From Paraburkholderia sp. (GTDB lineage: Bacteria > Pseudomonadota > Gammaproteobacteria > Burkholderiales > Burkholderiaceae), in the NCBI GenBank assembly GCA_031286755.1, contig JAITTX010000055.1, forward strand, positions 1-40,970: a stretch of 40,970 nucleotides of DNA. Direction: 5' to 3'. Positions within the stretch are counted from its first letter, which is position 1. Each line of letters starts with the position of its first letter. The translations under genes and the position numbers were made by a program. The notes beneath the pieces are model-generated. The model made no database searches. It was not told where the DNA came from and saw only the letters and a program-made list of their open reading frames with translations. Below, one piece after another: positions 9,375-17,468 of this stretch.

Positions 9375-9402
9375 GCGCGCCCCTTCAGGAGAACCGGTCC
9401 GC

Positions 9403-10062
9403 TCACGCGCTCTGGCACAGCCGATAGCCGACGCCTCTCACCGTCACGACCTTCTCCGCACCGAGCTTGCGCCGCAAGCCGTGGACGACTACGTCAACGG
9501 CATTGCCCAGCGCCACGCGTGGTTGCCCGTCGAGGTGCAATGCCAGTTCCGAGCGCGTGAATACCCGCGTGGGCTCGTTGACCAGCGCAATCAGGATCCG
9601 GTATTCGCTGGGCCGCAACGAAACCGGCAAGCCATCGAGCCATACCGAATGATCGAGCGCGTTCACCGACAGGTTTCCGAGCGCCACCCGGCCTTGAAGG
9701 CACTGCGGACGCCGCATCGACAGGCGAACCCGTGCCCTCAGGTCCTCCAGTTCGAACGGTTTCATGAGGTAGTCGTCGGCGCCGCTGTCCAGCACGACCA
9801 TGGGGCTCGCGAATAGACCTTGGGGGATCAACGCCACGACAGCCGCTTGAGCTCCGCGCTTGCGATAGCGCCGCAACAGATCGAACGAGTCCAGGCAGGC
9901 GCATCCGAAGTCGAGCAGCACAAGATCGTGGCATTGCGATTGCAGGCTCAGTTCGGCCTCGTAGGCACTGCTCGCCCAGTCGACCTCATGTCCCATGAAA
10001 GGCATCATCGAAACGATCTGCAGTGCGATCGAATCATCATCTTGAACCAGTAGCACCCTCAC
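9403..10062 (-). CDS. OmpR-family response regulator, atypical receiver
   Basis: A 219-aa regulator with an N-terminal receiver (1-115) and a C-terminal OmpR-type winged helix (about 125-217, HGLRRKLGAEKVVTVRGVGYRL). The acidic pair Asp8-Asp9, phospho-acceptor Asp51 and Lys101 are present. The switch Thr/Ser, however, is Ile79 in VVALIP where the neighbour has VITT, so signalling through phosphorylation may be changed. The start is a GTG at 10060-10062 with GGGAGA five bases before it. It lies 48 bases after the other regulator gene on the same strand and is probably its operon partner. No histidine kinase gene is in the window. Confidence 0.88.
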   Translation of the reverse strand: MRVLLVQDDDSIALQIVSMMPFMGHEVDWASSAYEAELSLQSQCHDLVLLDFGCACLDSFDLLRRYRKRGAQAAVVALIPQGLFASPMVVLDSGADDYLMKPFELEDLRARVRLSMRRPQCLQGRVALGNLSVNALDHSVWLDGLPVSLRPSEYRILIALVNEPTRVFTRSELALHLDGQPRVALGNAVDVVVHGLRRKLGAEKVVTVRGVGYRLCQSA

Positions 10063-10110
10063 ATTGGTCTCCCGTCATCCCGATGGCTTGCCGCTTCACC
10101 AGTCATGGAG

Positions 10111-10773
10111 CTATGCGAGCGTCCCGATGCGATAGCCCACGCCTCGCACGTTATGGATTGCGTCGCTCCCCAGTTTGCGGCGCAGATTGTGAACATGCAC
10201 CTGGATGGCGTTGCTCTCGATCTCCTCGTTCCATCCGTACAGGCGTTCTTCGAGCTGTGTGCGCGTGACGACGATCGCGGGGTCCCGCATGAGCTCCTGC
10301 AACAACGCAAACTCGCGCGTCGTCACCGGCACCTCCCGGTCGCCCAGCCATACGCGGTGTTGCGCAGGGTCGAGCCGCAGCGCGCCAACTTGCAGCAACG
10401 GTTGCACGCGACCCGTCTGGTGCCGGTTCACGACGCGGATGCGGGCCAGCAGTTCGTCGAGCGCAAACGGCTTGACGAGATAATCGTCGGCGCCGCCGTC
10501 GAGGCCCGCGACCCCGTCCGGCACCGCATCGCGAGTGGTAATCACGATCACCGGTGTCGCATCGTTTCGCCGGCGCAGCCCCGCGAGCAGCATGAGCCCA
10601 TCCTTTCCGGAGCGGCCTATATCGAGCAGCACCAGGCCATACGAGGTCGTGCCAAGCGCCAGCATGGCCGATTCCCCGTGCTCCGCCCAATCGACGGCGA
10701 AGCCCTCCTTGTGCAACTCGCGCTGCAATTCACCATCTATCGATGCGTCATCTCCCACGAGCAATATGCGCAA
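10111..10773 (-). CDS. OmpR/QseB-like response regulator
   Basis: A 220-aa two-domain regulator: receiver with Asp8-Asp9, phospho-acceptor Asp51, Thr at the switch position in VITTRD and Lys101 in DDYLVKPF, then an OmpR-type winged helix (about 125-217) with VHNLRRKLG and VRGVGYRIG. It resembles QseB/PmrA-type regulators. The start is TTG at 10771-10773, supported by GGGGAA five bases upstream and by the family's MRILLVGDD opening. It is the first gene of a two-regulator operon, transcribed away from the porin gene. No kinase gene is adjacent, so its partner is unknown. Confidence 0.9.
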   Translation of the reverse strand: MRILLVGDDASIDGELQRELHKEGFAVDWAEHGESAMLALGTTSYGLVLLDIGRSGKDGLMLLAGLRRRNDATPVIVITTRDAVPDGVAGLDGGADDYLVKPFALDELLARIRVVNRHQTGRVQPLLQVGALRLDPAQHRVWLGDREVPVTTREFALLQELMRDPAIVVTRTQLEERLYGWNEEIESNAIQVHVHNLRRKLGSDAIHNVRGVGYRIGTLA

Positions 10774-11445
10774 GATGTTCCCCGTTATTCAATTCACTGC
10801 CAGCCAATGATTTCGATGCGATATATCGTGATCGCCGCATCAATGGATCGCGTTGAGAAAAACTCCTCACGAAAGCAGCATCACCGATTTGCAACAGCTT
10901 AAGGTTTACCGGCTTTTTTAAAGCAGACAAACGCTCAGTGAATTCCCTGGCCAGCGGTCCGCACTGGTGGATCCTTGCGTCAGCAACGCTCTTGCCTCTT
11001 TACGTTTTCCTTTACGACGGCCAGAAGAAATTCCGCTCCGCGGGCCGGCCCCGGCGATCGCCAAGATGTGCGCCAGCCGCTTCCGACGGTGCTCTACAGC
11101 AAACGGCGTGGTTGTTTGCCCGGGCGCGCAACGGGCGCGCAGCGGCCAGGCCATGGCCGCCGATCATTTAAACGGCTTTCAGGCATAAGCTCCGTCTTAT
11201 CATGCGCATAAAATTATTCGATTGTCCTTAAGCATGGCGCGCGCTCAAAGTTCGATCCGGAACAGTTGATGCCCGTTGCGTATCCCCCGACGAGTGCGTT
11301 CAACACGACGCCCAAAAGACTGCCGACACAGCAGCGGAAATCCGGATCTGGAGCACCTCCATCCGTTCCCAGGCATCGATCTTCTGCACCGAATTTTCTT
11401 TTCTTAAATTCGCATTACAAACTACTACTAATGCAAGGAGATGTT
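10774..11445. other. Divergent intergenic region, regulators versus porin
   Basis: 672 bases with no convincing gene; the short frames in it have odd composition and no ribosome-binding sites. It must hold the promoters of the regulator pair (minus) and the porin (plus). A CTTAAGGTT element at 10898-10906 resembles a PmrA/QseB half-site and lies 125 bases before the regulator start; another CTTAAG is at 11227-11232. An inverted repeat near the porin start is listed separately. I cannot place a convincing -35/-10 pair. Confidence 0.5.
11390..11412. promoter_or_regulatory. Inverted repeat ahead of the porin gene
   Basis: CGAATTT (11390-11396) and AAATTCG (11406-11412) are perfect 7-bp arms around nine pyrimidine-rich bases, ending 33 bases before the porin start codon. 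The AT-rich arms contrast with the GC-rich surroundings. It could be an operator or a weak stem in the leader; nothing more can be said. Confidence 0.35.
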
Positions 11446-12594
11446 GTGGTCAATTACAGATATCGATCAATTTTCATCGGAGTGCTTATCGCTTCGGCAT
11501 CGGCCGCGGCCCACGCCCAGAGCAGTGTGACACTGTACGGCTCGATCGACGAAGCCGCGGCCTGGTACAACAACACGGGTGGCCATTCGCTCGTGGCGAT
11601 GCAGAACGCCGACAACGGATCGACGTATTGGGGCCTCAAGGGCAAGGAGGATCTCGGCGGCGGTCTGAGCGCCGTCTTCACGCTGGAAAGCTCATTCGAC
11701 ATCACACACGGAACGCTGTCGAACAATCGCATTTTCGCGCACCAGGCCACCGTCGGTCTCAGCGGCGACGCCTACGGCACGCTCACGATGGGACGGCAAT
11801 TCGATCCAACGGTCGACCTGATTCAGCCGATCACAGGCGACAGCTTTGCGGGACCGGCTTTCACCACGCCCGGTGACGCCGACAACAACGACAACTCGGT
11901 GTGGATCAATAATTCGATCAAGTACGCGAGCCCGACCTACGCCGGCTTCCAGTACGAACTGATGTACGGGGTTGGCGGGATCGCCGGCAATACCACCGGT
12001 GGTCACTCGTACGGCGCAGCCGCCTCGTACAACCACGGCGGACTGACGCTCGCCACGGGTTATCTGTTCACGAAGAACGATGTGAACGGCACCGGCGCAG
12101 CGGACCTCGACCAGGATAACTCGGTCACGCCGCTCTTCGGCGCGACACCCATGTTCGGCTCGCGGCAGATCGTCCAGGCCGCGGCGCAGTACGTCATCGG
12201 CAACCTGACCGCCAATATCCGTTACAGCAACGCGCAGTACAAGCCATACACGAGCTACGGCGCATTCAACCGCACCGAGACATTCAACGTCGGCGGCGCG
12301 GCGCTTCAGTACCAGTTCACCCCGGCGTTTTCCGGCGCGCTCAATTATGTGTACACGCACTCGAGCGGCGCGTCGTCGGCCACTTATAACAACTTCGGTG
12401 TGAACGCAACTTACTCGTTGAGCAAGCGCACGAGCTTCTATGCGGACGTCGCGTATTCCCACGCGAGCGGCACGACGTTCAGCGAAGACGGCTCCGCCAT
12501 CGTCGCGGCGGGCGGCACGGTGGGCGACCTTGCCGCGAGTTCGAGCACGCGCTCGCAAGTCGTCGCGATCATCGGCATCACGCACAAGTTCTGA
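11446..12594 (+). CDS. Gram-negative porin (Burkholderia OmpC-like)
   Basis: A 382-aa outer-membrane porin. A signal peptide (about 1-25, FIGVLIASASAAAHA) is followed by the mature start QSSVTLYGSIDEA, the standard opening of Burkholderiales general porins. Repeated amphipathic strands rich in Gly, Tyr and Asn run to the C-terminal GITHKF, whose final Phe is the outer-membrane assembly signal. The start is the GTG at 11446, five bases after AAGGAG; the frame is open 60 codons earlier but that part is not porin-like. It lies 64 bases upstream of the periplasmic beta-propeller gene with no terminator between, so both are probably co-transcribed. Solute unknown. Confidence 0.92.
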   Translation: MVNYRYRSIFIGVLIASASAAAHAQSSVTLYGSIDEAAAWYNNTGGHSLVAMQNADNGSTYWGLKGKEDLGGGLSAVFTLESSFDITHGTLSNNRIFAHQATVGLSGDAYGTLTMGRQFDPTVDLIQPITGDSFAGPAFTTPGDADNNDNSVWINNSIKYASPTYAGFQYELMYGVGGIAGNTTGGHSYGAAASYNHGGLTLATGYLFTKNDVNGTGAADLDQDNSVTPLFGATPMFGSRQIVQAAAQYVIGNLTANIRYSNAQYKPYTSYGAFNRTETFNVGGAALQYQFTPAFSGALNYVYTHSSGASSATYNNFGVNATYSLSKRTSFYADVAYSHASGTTFSEDGSAIVAAGGTVGDLAASSSTRSQVVAIIGITHKF

Positions 12595-12658
12595 CGCTGG
12601 ATTCAAGGCAGTCAATAAAACCCGGTAAAAACCGCGGTCATTTCCTTCTGGAGGCAAC

Positions 12659-13651
12659 ATGGCTTTTTTCAGGCACAAAGCGTTGACGATCAGTCTCGCT
12701 GCAATGGGCTTGTGCGCCGTCGCAACCTGCGCGCAAGCATCGCAGTACCAGCTCGTCAAGACAATCGACCTGCCCGGCGCCAAGGGCGGTCACGGCGATT
12801 GGGTCACTTACGACAAGGACACCCACGCGGTCTGGCTGTCCCAGTCGCCCAATCACAATGTGGTCGTGATCGACGCGAAAACCATGGCGATCAAGAAGAC
12901 GCTCACGGGCGTCGACTCCGGCAACGGCATCGATTTCGACGCGAACCACGCCTACGTCACGGATGCGACCACGGGCAAGCTGATCGTCTATGACAAACAC
13001 TCGTTCGACCGCGTCGCTGCCGTCGACAGTGGCGGCAAGACCCCCGACGGCATCAATGTCGACACGAAGACGGGCTCCATCCTGCTCGCGAACGACGACA
13101 GCAACAACGAAGCCGTGTTTGAGCCGAAGGCGCCGTACAAACTCACCACGACGTTCAAGCTGAAGCCCGAAGACGACAAGGACGGCCCGGACGTCGCGCT
13201 CTACGTCGCGTCCACCGACCGCCTGTATCAACCCGTTGGCGGCAAGATCGACGTGATCAATCCGAATAACCACGAGATCGAGGCGGTGTGGGACTTCGGC
13301 CTGAAGGGCGCGGCCAAGGGCGGCGTCTACGACAGCAAGACGAATCACCTGATCTTCGGCACCAGCGACAAGAAGATGCTCGTGGTGGACCCGGCAACGG
13401 GCAAGCTCGTCACGACCATCAACGTCGCGGGCGCGGTGGACCAGACGGCCATCGACACCGACAAGCGCCGCGCGTTCATCGGCGACAAAACCGGCAACCT
13501 CGAAGTGATCGACCTGGACACGAATCAGGTCGTCGACCATATCCAGACCGAACCCAAGGTTCACACGCTGACTGTCGACACGGCAACCCATCGCGTCTAC
13601 GTCTATCTCAACCAAAGCAACAAGGTCGGAGTGTACGAGCAGAAGTCCTGA
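12659..13651 (+). CDS. YncE-like periplasmic beta-propeller protein
   Basis: A 330-aa exported protein. Residues 1-28 are a signal peptide ending near AQAS. The rest is a series of about seven 40-residue blades with repeated V-x-V-D-(A/P)-x-T-x-K turns (VVVIDAKTMAIKKTL, MLVVDPATGKLVTTI, LEVIDLDTNQVVDHI), as in YncE-type and cytochrome-D1-like seven-blade propellers. The role of YncE-type proteins is poorly defined; binding of a ligand or another protein is usual. The start is the ATG at 12659, four bases after GGAGG. It lies between a porin and an oxalate/formate-type transporter, which suggests a periplasmic step in uptake of the same solute, but that is inference. Confidence 0.82.
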   Translation: MAFFRHKALTISLAAMGLCAVATCAQASQYQLVKTIDLPGAKGGHGDWVTYDKDTHAVWLSQSPNHNVVVIDAKTMAIKKTLTGVDSGNGIDFDANHAYVTDATTGKLIVYDKHSFDRVAAVDSGGKTPDGINVDTKTGSILLANDDSNNEAVFEPKAPYKLTTTFKLKPEDDKDGPDVALYVASTDRLYQPVGGKIDVINPNNHEIEAVWDFGLKGAAKGGVYDSKTNHLIFGTSDKKMLVVDPATGKLVTTINVAGAVDQTAIDTDKRRAFIGDKTGNLEVIDLDTNQVVDHIQTEPKVHTLTVDTATHRVYVYLNQSNKVGVYEQKS

Positions 13652-13805
13652 TATCGCACGCCGGTTCCGGGTGGCGCGGCACATGATCTCCCGCCCCGCC
13701 CGGACGGCGACCACGCTGCATGAAACAAGGTGCGGCGCGCGGGATCGCAAACGAACGCATCCGCGCGCGCCGTCACTCGACCTTTAATTTGTGGGAGAAG
13801 CCGTC

Positions 13806-15098
13806 ATGTCATCCGCTGCCTCGCCGGCAGGCAAGCCCTTATTGGGAAACCGGTGGACTCAACTGTTCATCGGCATTGCCTGCATGGCACTCGTCGCCAA
13901 TCTTCAATATGCGTGGACACTCTTCGTTGTCCCGATGAAAACGCAGAATTCCTGGAGCGCCGCCGAAGTTCAAACGGCATTCTCCATCTTCATTCTGGTC
14001 GAAACCTGGCTCGTGCCGGTCGAGGGCTGGCTGGTCGACCGCTTCGGCCCGCGTCCCGTCGTCATGGCCGGCGCGGTATTCGTCGCGCTTAGCTGGGTAA
14101 TCGATTCGTTCGCCACCTCGCTGCCGGTGCTCTACGCGGCCGCGGTCATCGCGGGCCTCGGCGCGGGCTGCGTGTACGGCACCTGCGTGGGCAACGCGCT
14201 CAAGTGGTTCCCGGACCGCCGCGGGCTCGCCGCCGGCCTGACCGCTGCGGGCTTTGGCGCCGGCGCCGCGCTAACGGTCATTCCGATCGCGAACATGATT
14301 CACAATTCGGGATATCGGCAAACGTTCTTCGTGTTCGGCGTCATTCAGGGCATCGCGATCCTCATCCTGAGCATCGCGTTGATTCGCCCGAATCCCGGTC
14401 CCGGCATCAAGCCGGCCGCGCGCGTCGTGACAAGCAAGGTCGACTACGCGCCGGGGCAGATGGTCAGAACGCCGCTTTTCTGGATGATCTATCTGCTATT
14501 CGTGCTCGTGGCGGCGGGTGGCCTGATCGCCACGGCGCAGCTCGGCCCGATTGCGAAATCGTTCGGCTTCGCGAAGCTTCCCGTGCAATTCTTCGGCGCG
14601 ACATTGCCCCTGCTGACGCTGGCGCTGTCGATCGACAATCTGCTTAACGGGCTGACGCGCCCCATTTGCGGCCTCCTGTCCGACAAGATCGGCCGCGAGA
14701 ACACCATGCTGATCGTGTTCGTTGGCGAAGGACTCGCGTTGCTCGGGATGAACGCTTACGGTCACGATCCCTATGCATTCCTGATCTTTGCACCGTTGAT
14801 CTTCTTGTGCTGGGGTGAGATTTACTCGATCTTCCCCGCGATCTGCGCGGATACGTTCGGCAGCAAATACGCGTCGTCGAATGCCGGCACGCTTTATACC
14901 GCGAAGGGCACGGCTTCGTTGCTCGTCCCGATCGCATCGCTGCTGGCTGCCGGCGGATCGTGGGAACGCGTGCTGATCGGTTCCGCCGTGGTGTCGATCA
15001 TAGCGGGTGTGTCGGCCAAATTCATTCTCGCCCCCATGCGCAAGCGCTGGTTCGCGGGCATGGATGAACGGGTGGCTCCGGTCCTCCAGGCTCAATAA
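13806..15098 (+). CDS. MFS transporter, oxalate/formate antiporter (OFA) family
   Basis: A 430-aa, 12-helix carrier. It has the MFS loop signature GWLVDRFGPRPVV (74-86) and its weaker repeat LLSDKIGREN (290-299). It keeps the two charged residues that bind oxalate in Oxalobacter OxlT: Arg285 in NGLTRP (OxlT Arg272) and Lys367 in LYTAKG (OxlT Lys355). A small dicarboxylate or monocarboxylate substrate is therefore likely, though OFA members in proteobacteria vary. The start is the ATG at 13806 with GGGAG eight bases before; an in-frame GTG at 13791 overlaps that site. It follows the beta-propeller gene by 154 bases. No oxalyl-CoA or formyl-CoA enzyme is nearby. A large hairpin at 15178 ends the unit. 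Confidence 0.88.
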   Translation: MSSAASPAGKPLLGNRWTQLFIGIACMALVANLQYAWTLFVVPMKTQNSWSAAEVQTAFSIFILVETWLVPVEGWLVDRFGPRPVVMAGAVFVALSWVIDSFATSLPVLYAAAVIAGLGAGCVYGTCVGNALKWFPDRRGLAAGLTAAGFGAGAALTVIPIANMIHNSGYRQTFFVFGVIQGIAILILSIALIRPNPGPGIKPAARVVTSKVDYAPGQMVRTPLFWMIYLLFVLVAAGGLIATAQLGPIAKSFGFAKLPVQFFGATLPLLTLALSIDNLLNGLTRPICGLLSDKIGRENTMLIVFVGEGLALLGMNAYGHDPYAFLIFAPLIFLCWGEIYSIFPAICADTFGSKYASSNAGTLYTAKGTASLLVPIASLLAAGGSWERVLIGSAVVSIIAGVSAKFILAPMRKRWFAGMDERVAPVLQAQ

Positions 15099-15177
15099 GC
15101 GGCGGCGCCGGTTCCACGCTGGCGAGTATGCGCGGCGGGAGGGCGGCATGGCTTCTCCCGCTTTCAGCACCATTGCG

Positions 15178-15226
15178 GCGCAAGGCAACGCGGTGTTTTC
15201 TGCCGCGCTTGCCTTGCGCCTGTCTC
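15178..15226 (+). terminator. Probable terminator hairpin after the OFA transporter
   Basis: The arms GCGCAAGGCAA-CGCGG (15178-15193) and CCGCG-c-TTGCCTTGCGC (15203-15219) form a 16-bp stem with one bulged base around a nine-base loop. The bases after it are pyrimidine-rich (CTGTCTC) and not a clean T-run. It lies 79 bases after the transporter stop. Confidence 0.55.
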
Positions 15227-15228
15227 TC

Positions 15229-15245
15229 GTTAACCTTTCCTTAAG
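15229..15245 (+). promoter_or_regulatory. Candidate response-regulator box (two TTAA half-sites)
   Basis: GTTAAC (15229-15234), five bases, then CTTAAG (15240-15245): two TTAA-centred hexamers whose starts are 11 bases apart, the arrangement of PmrA/QseB-type OmpR-family binding sites. It lies 85 bases before the DUF4148 gene. DUF4148 genes often sit next to such two-component systems in Burkholderiales, which fits, but no direct evidence is available. Confidence 0.4.
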
Positions 15246-15329
15246 TCTACGCCGTCAAGCTATCTGTGCCAGCCGCTGCCCCACCCCGGGTTCGCAGCGC
15301 TGATACTTGATTAGCTGGAGGCGCAGACC

Positions 15330-15602
15330 ATGAATCGAACACTTAAACTGGCCGCTTTTGCGGCCGCCTTGCTTGTACCGGCCCTTTCTTTCGCTCAAGC
15401 ACCCCAGGCATCCAATGGGCCGCTCACGCGTGCCCAGGTGCGCGCGGAATTGGCCCAACTCCGGCAAGCCGGCTACCGGTCGACCGGGCGCGACAACCAG
15501 TATCCCGCCAACCTGTACGCAGCCCAGGCACGTATCGCTGCGCAGGCCGCTGGCACGGCGCCGGGCCAAACCACCCCCTCGGTGGCCCCGAATATGCAGT
15601 GA
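15330..15602 (+). CDS. DUF4148 exported protein
   Basis: A 90-aa protein with a signal peptide (1-23, LAAFAAALLVPALSFAQA) and the DUF4148 core LTRAQVRAELAQLRQAGY with YPANLYAAQARIAAQ further on. This family is common in Burkholderiales, is predicted periplasmic, and has no known function. The start is the ATG at 15330 with GGAGG eight bases upstream. It is monocistronic. Confidence 0.88.
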   Translation: MNRTLKLAAFAAALLVPALSFAQAPQASNGPLTRAQVRAELAQLRQAGYRSTGRDNQYPANLYAAQARIAAQAAGTAPGQTTPSVAPNMQ

Positions 15603-15614
15603 GGACATAGCCGC

Positions 15615-15636
15615 GCCGGCGCGAATCTGCGCCGGC
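15615..15636. repeat. GC-rich inverted repeat after the DUF4148 gene
   Basis: GCCGGCGC (15615-15622) and GCGCCGGC (15629-15636) are perfect 8-bp arms around six bases, 12 bases after the DUF4148 stop. A run of A, not T, follows on the plus strand, so it is not a textbook terminator, but it may protect or end the message. Confidence 0.45.
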
Positions 15637-15751
15637 AAAAAATGCCTGGCCGCGTACTCGCCCGGCCGGATTGTCCATCCGAACCCGTAAGCGGGACGCA
15701 AGGCGCTATGCTTGCGGTCTCGGCAAAAAACAGGCAGGGAGGCCAGTCGGC

Positions 15752-16672
15752 ATGGACAAAACGGTGACGGTAGCGGGCGTGGTCGGCACGGGTCTGATGG
15801 GCGTTGGCATCGCGACGCAATGCGCGTTGCACGGGCTGCGCACGATCGTGCAGGATGTCGACCCCGCGAGGCTCGCGAGCGTGGCGGCGAAGGCTCAGGC
15901 CGTGCTCGACGAACTCGTCGACGCCGGCCGCATCGGCGCGGCCGAGCATGCGGCAGCGCTCTCGCGCATCGAAACAACGGCGCAACTCGACGCCATGGCC
16001 CAGGCGCAGTTCGTGTTCGAGGCCGTGCCCGAAGTGCTCGATCTCAAGCACCGGCTCTATGCGCAGCTAGGCGCCGTGCTCGCGCCCGACGCGATCCTCG
16101 CGAGCAACACGAGCGGCTTCGAACCCGATCTGCTAGCTGGCCCTCTGCCCGCGCCCGAGCGTTTCGTGATTGCCCATTTCTGGAACCCGCCGCATATGAT
16201 CCCGCTTGTCGAGGTGGTGCCGGGCCGGGCCACCGCACCCGAAATCACGGCGCGCACCGAGGCACTCATGCGCGCGATAGGCATGGAGCCCGTCGTGCTC
16301 GCCAAGGCGATTCCCGGCTTCGTGGGCAACCGGCTGCAATTCGCGGTGCTGCGCGAGGCGCTCAACATCGTGCGCTCGGGAGCGGCAAGCCCCGAGGTGG
16401 TCGATCGCGTGATGAAGGCATCGCTTGGCCGCCGCTGGGGCATTGTCGGGCCGTTCGAAAGCGCGGACATGGGCGGTCTCGACACGTTCGTCGACATCGC
16501 CTCGCATCTCATGCCCACGCTAGCCAAGGACGAAGGCGTAATCGATCTGCTGCGCGAGCAGGTGGCTGCCGGGCGGGTGGGCGTGCGCAGCGGCGCGGGC
16601 TTCCACGACTGGGACGAAGCCCATCTCGCCCGCGTGAAAGCGGCGCGCCGCAAGCTCATCGCGGGCGGTTGA
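15752..16672 (+). CDS. 3-hydroxyacyl-CoA dehydrogenase (short form)
   Basis: A 306-aa NAD-dependent dehydrogenase that oxidises a 3-hydroxyacyl-CoA to the 3-ketoacyl-CoA. The N-terminal Rossmann fold shows GVVGTGLMGVGIA (9-21). The catalytic region follows with SNTSGFEPDLLA and AHFWNPPHMIPLVEVVPG, the family signature around the catalytic His, and a C-terminal helical domain begins at about 190 (GFVGNRLQFAVLREAL). The length matches the single-function FadB2/PaaH-like enzymes, without a hydratase domain. The start is the ATG at 15752 with AGGGAGG nine bases upstream. It stands alone, with no beta-oxidation neighbours, so the pathway is unclear. Confidence 0.88.
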   Translation: MDKTVTVAGVVGTGLMGVGIATQCALHGLRTIVQDVDPARLASVAAKAQAVLDELVDAGRIGAAEHAAALSRIETTAQLDAMAQAQFVFEAVPEVLDLKHRLYAQLGAVLAPDAILASNTSGFEPDLLAGPLPAPERFVIAHFWNPPHMIPLVEVVPGRATAPEITARTEALMRAIGMEPVVLAKAIPGFVGNRLQFAVLREALNIVRSGAASPEVVDRVMKASLGRRWGIVGPFESADMGGLDTFVDIASHLMPTLAKDEGVIDLLREQVAAGRVGVRSGAGFHDWDEAHLARVKAARRKLIAGG

Positions 16673-16756
16673 GCGGCGCGGCGAACGCCGCGCGAGCGAG
16701 ACCCATTGAATCAAACCATTCAATCAAACCGCTGAATCAGATCCGTTCAGCCGGGC

Positions 16757-17374
16757 TCATGCCGCCTTGCGCGCCTCCGCAATGCGCGGCGGCGCTTCGG
16801 AGCGCGCATACAGGCGTTCGAGGTACGCCCGCAAGCGCGGAAACCCCTCGATCATCTGGAATTCATTGGCCCAGTCCATCAGATAGACCGTCACGCAGTC
16901 GGCCACCGTGAGCCGGTTGCCCACGATGAATTCGCGCGCCTCGAGATGCTTCTCGAGCACCGTCGCCATGGCCTGGAAATCGTCGCGCGCCAGCTCGATG
17001 TCGGCGGGCAGGCGCTTGTCCGGTGGATAAAGCATCGAATGCCGCGTGATTCGCCAGAGCGGCTGCTCGAGTTCGGTCACTGCGAAGAGAGTCCAGCGAT
17101 AAACCTGCGCCCGCTCCTTGAGATCGACAGGCATCAATCCTTTCTCCGGATATTTGTCCGCGAGATACAGCACGATTGCCGCCGATTCGGGAATGACCTG
17201 GTCGCCGTCCACCAGCACGGGAACCTTCCCCGCCGGATTGACGCGCAGGAATTCCGCCCGCTTGTGCTCGCCTTCGAGCAGATTGACCGATATGAACTCG
17301 AAATCGGCATCGACTTCCTTGAGCCCCCAGAGCGCGCGTTGCGAACGGGTTCCTGCAAATCCATACAGTTTCAT
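16757..17374 (-). CDS. Glutathione S-transferase family protein
   Basis: A 205-aa protein with an N-terminal thioredoxin-like domain (1-78; MKLYGFAGTRSQRALW, then cis-Pro motif GKVPVLVDGD and IPESAAIVLYL, which bind glutathione) and an all-helical C-terminal domain (about 88-200; FIVGNRLTVADCVTVYLMDW). It would conjugate glutathione or reduce a substrate with it in the cytoplasm; the substrate is unknown. The start is the ATG at 17372-17374 with GGAGA six bases upstream; the frame opens 19 codons earlier without a site. It is convergent with the dehydrogenase gene and lies 94 bases downstream of the YCII gene on the same strand. Confidence 0.88.
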   Translation of the reverse strand: MKLYGFAGTRSQRALWGLKEVDADFEFISVNLLEGEHKRAEFLRVNPAGKVPVLVDGDQVIPESAAIVLYLADKYPEKGLMPVDLKERAQVYRWTLFAVTELEQPLWRITRHSMLYPPDKRLPADIELARDDFQAMATVLEKHLEAREFIVGNRLTVADCVTVYLMDWANEFQMIEGFPRLRAYLERLYARSEAPPRIAEARKAA

Positions 17375-17468
17375 CACGATTCTCCAGAATGTCCTGCGAA
17401 CAAGCACTTGCGTGACAGGCAACGGCCGCACCCACTCGTAGCAGCCGCCACCTGGCAGCCGTGAACGC

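Noticed and set aside
10918..11154. 78-aa minus-strand frame (and plus-strand frames) in the regulator-porin gap
   Set aside because: Basic, low-information composition, no ribosome-binding site, no family resemblance.
15615..15636. Hairpin after DUF4148 as a standard Rho-independent terminator
   Set aside because: Followed by A residues on the plus strand with no T-run; listed only as an inverted repeat.
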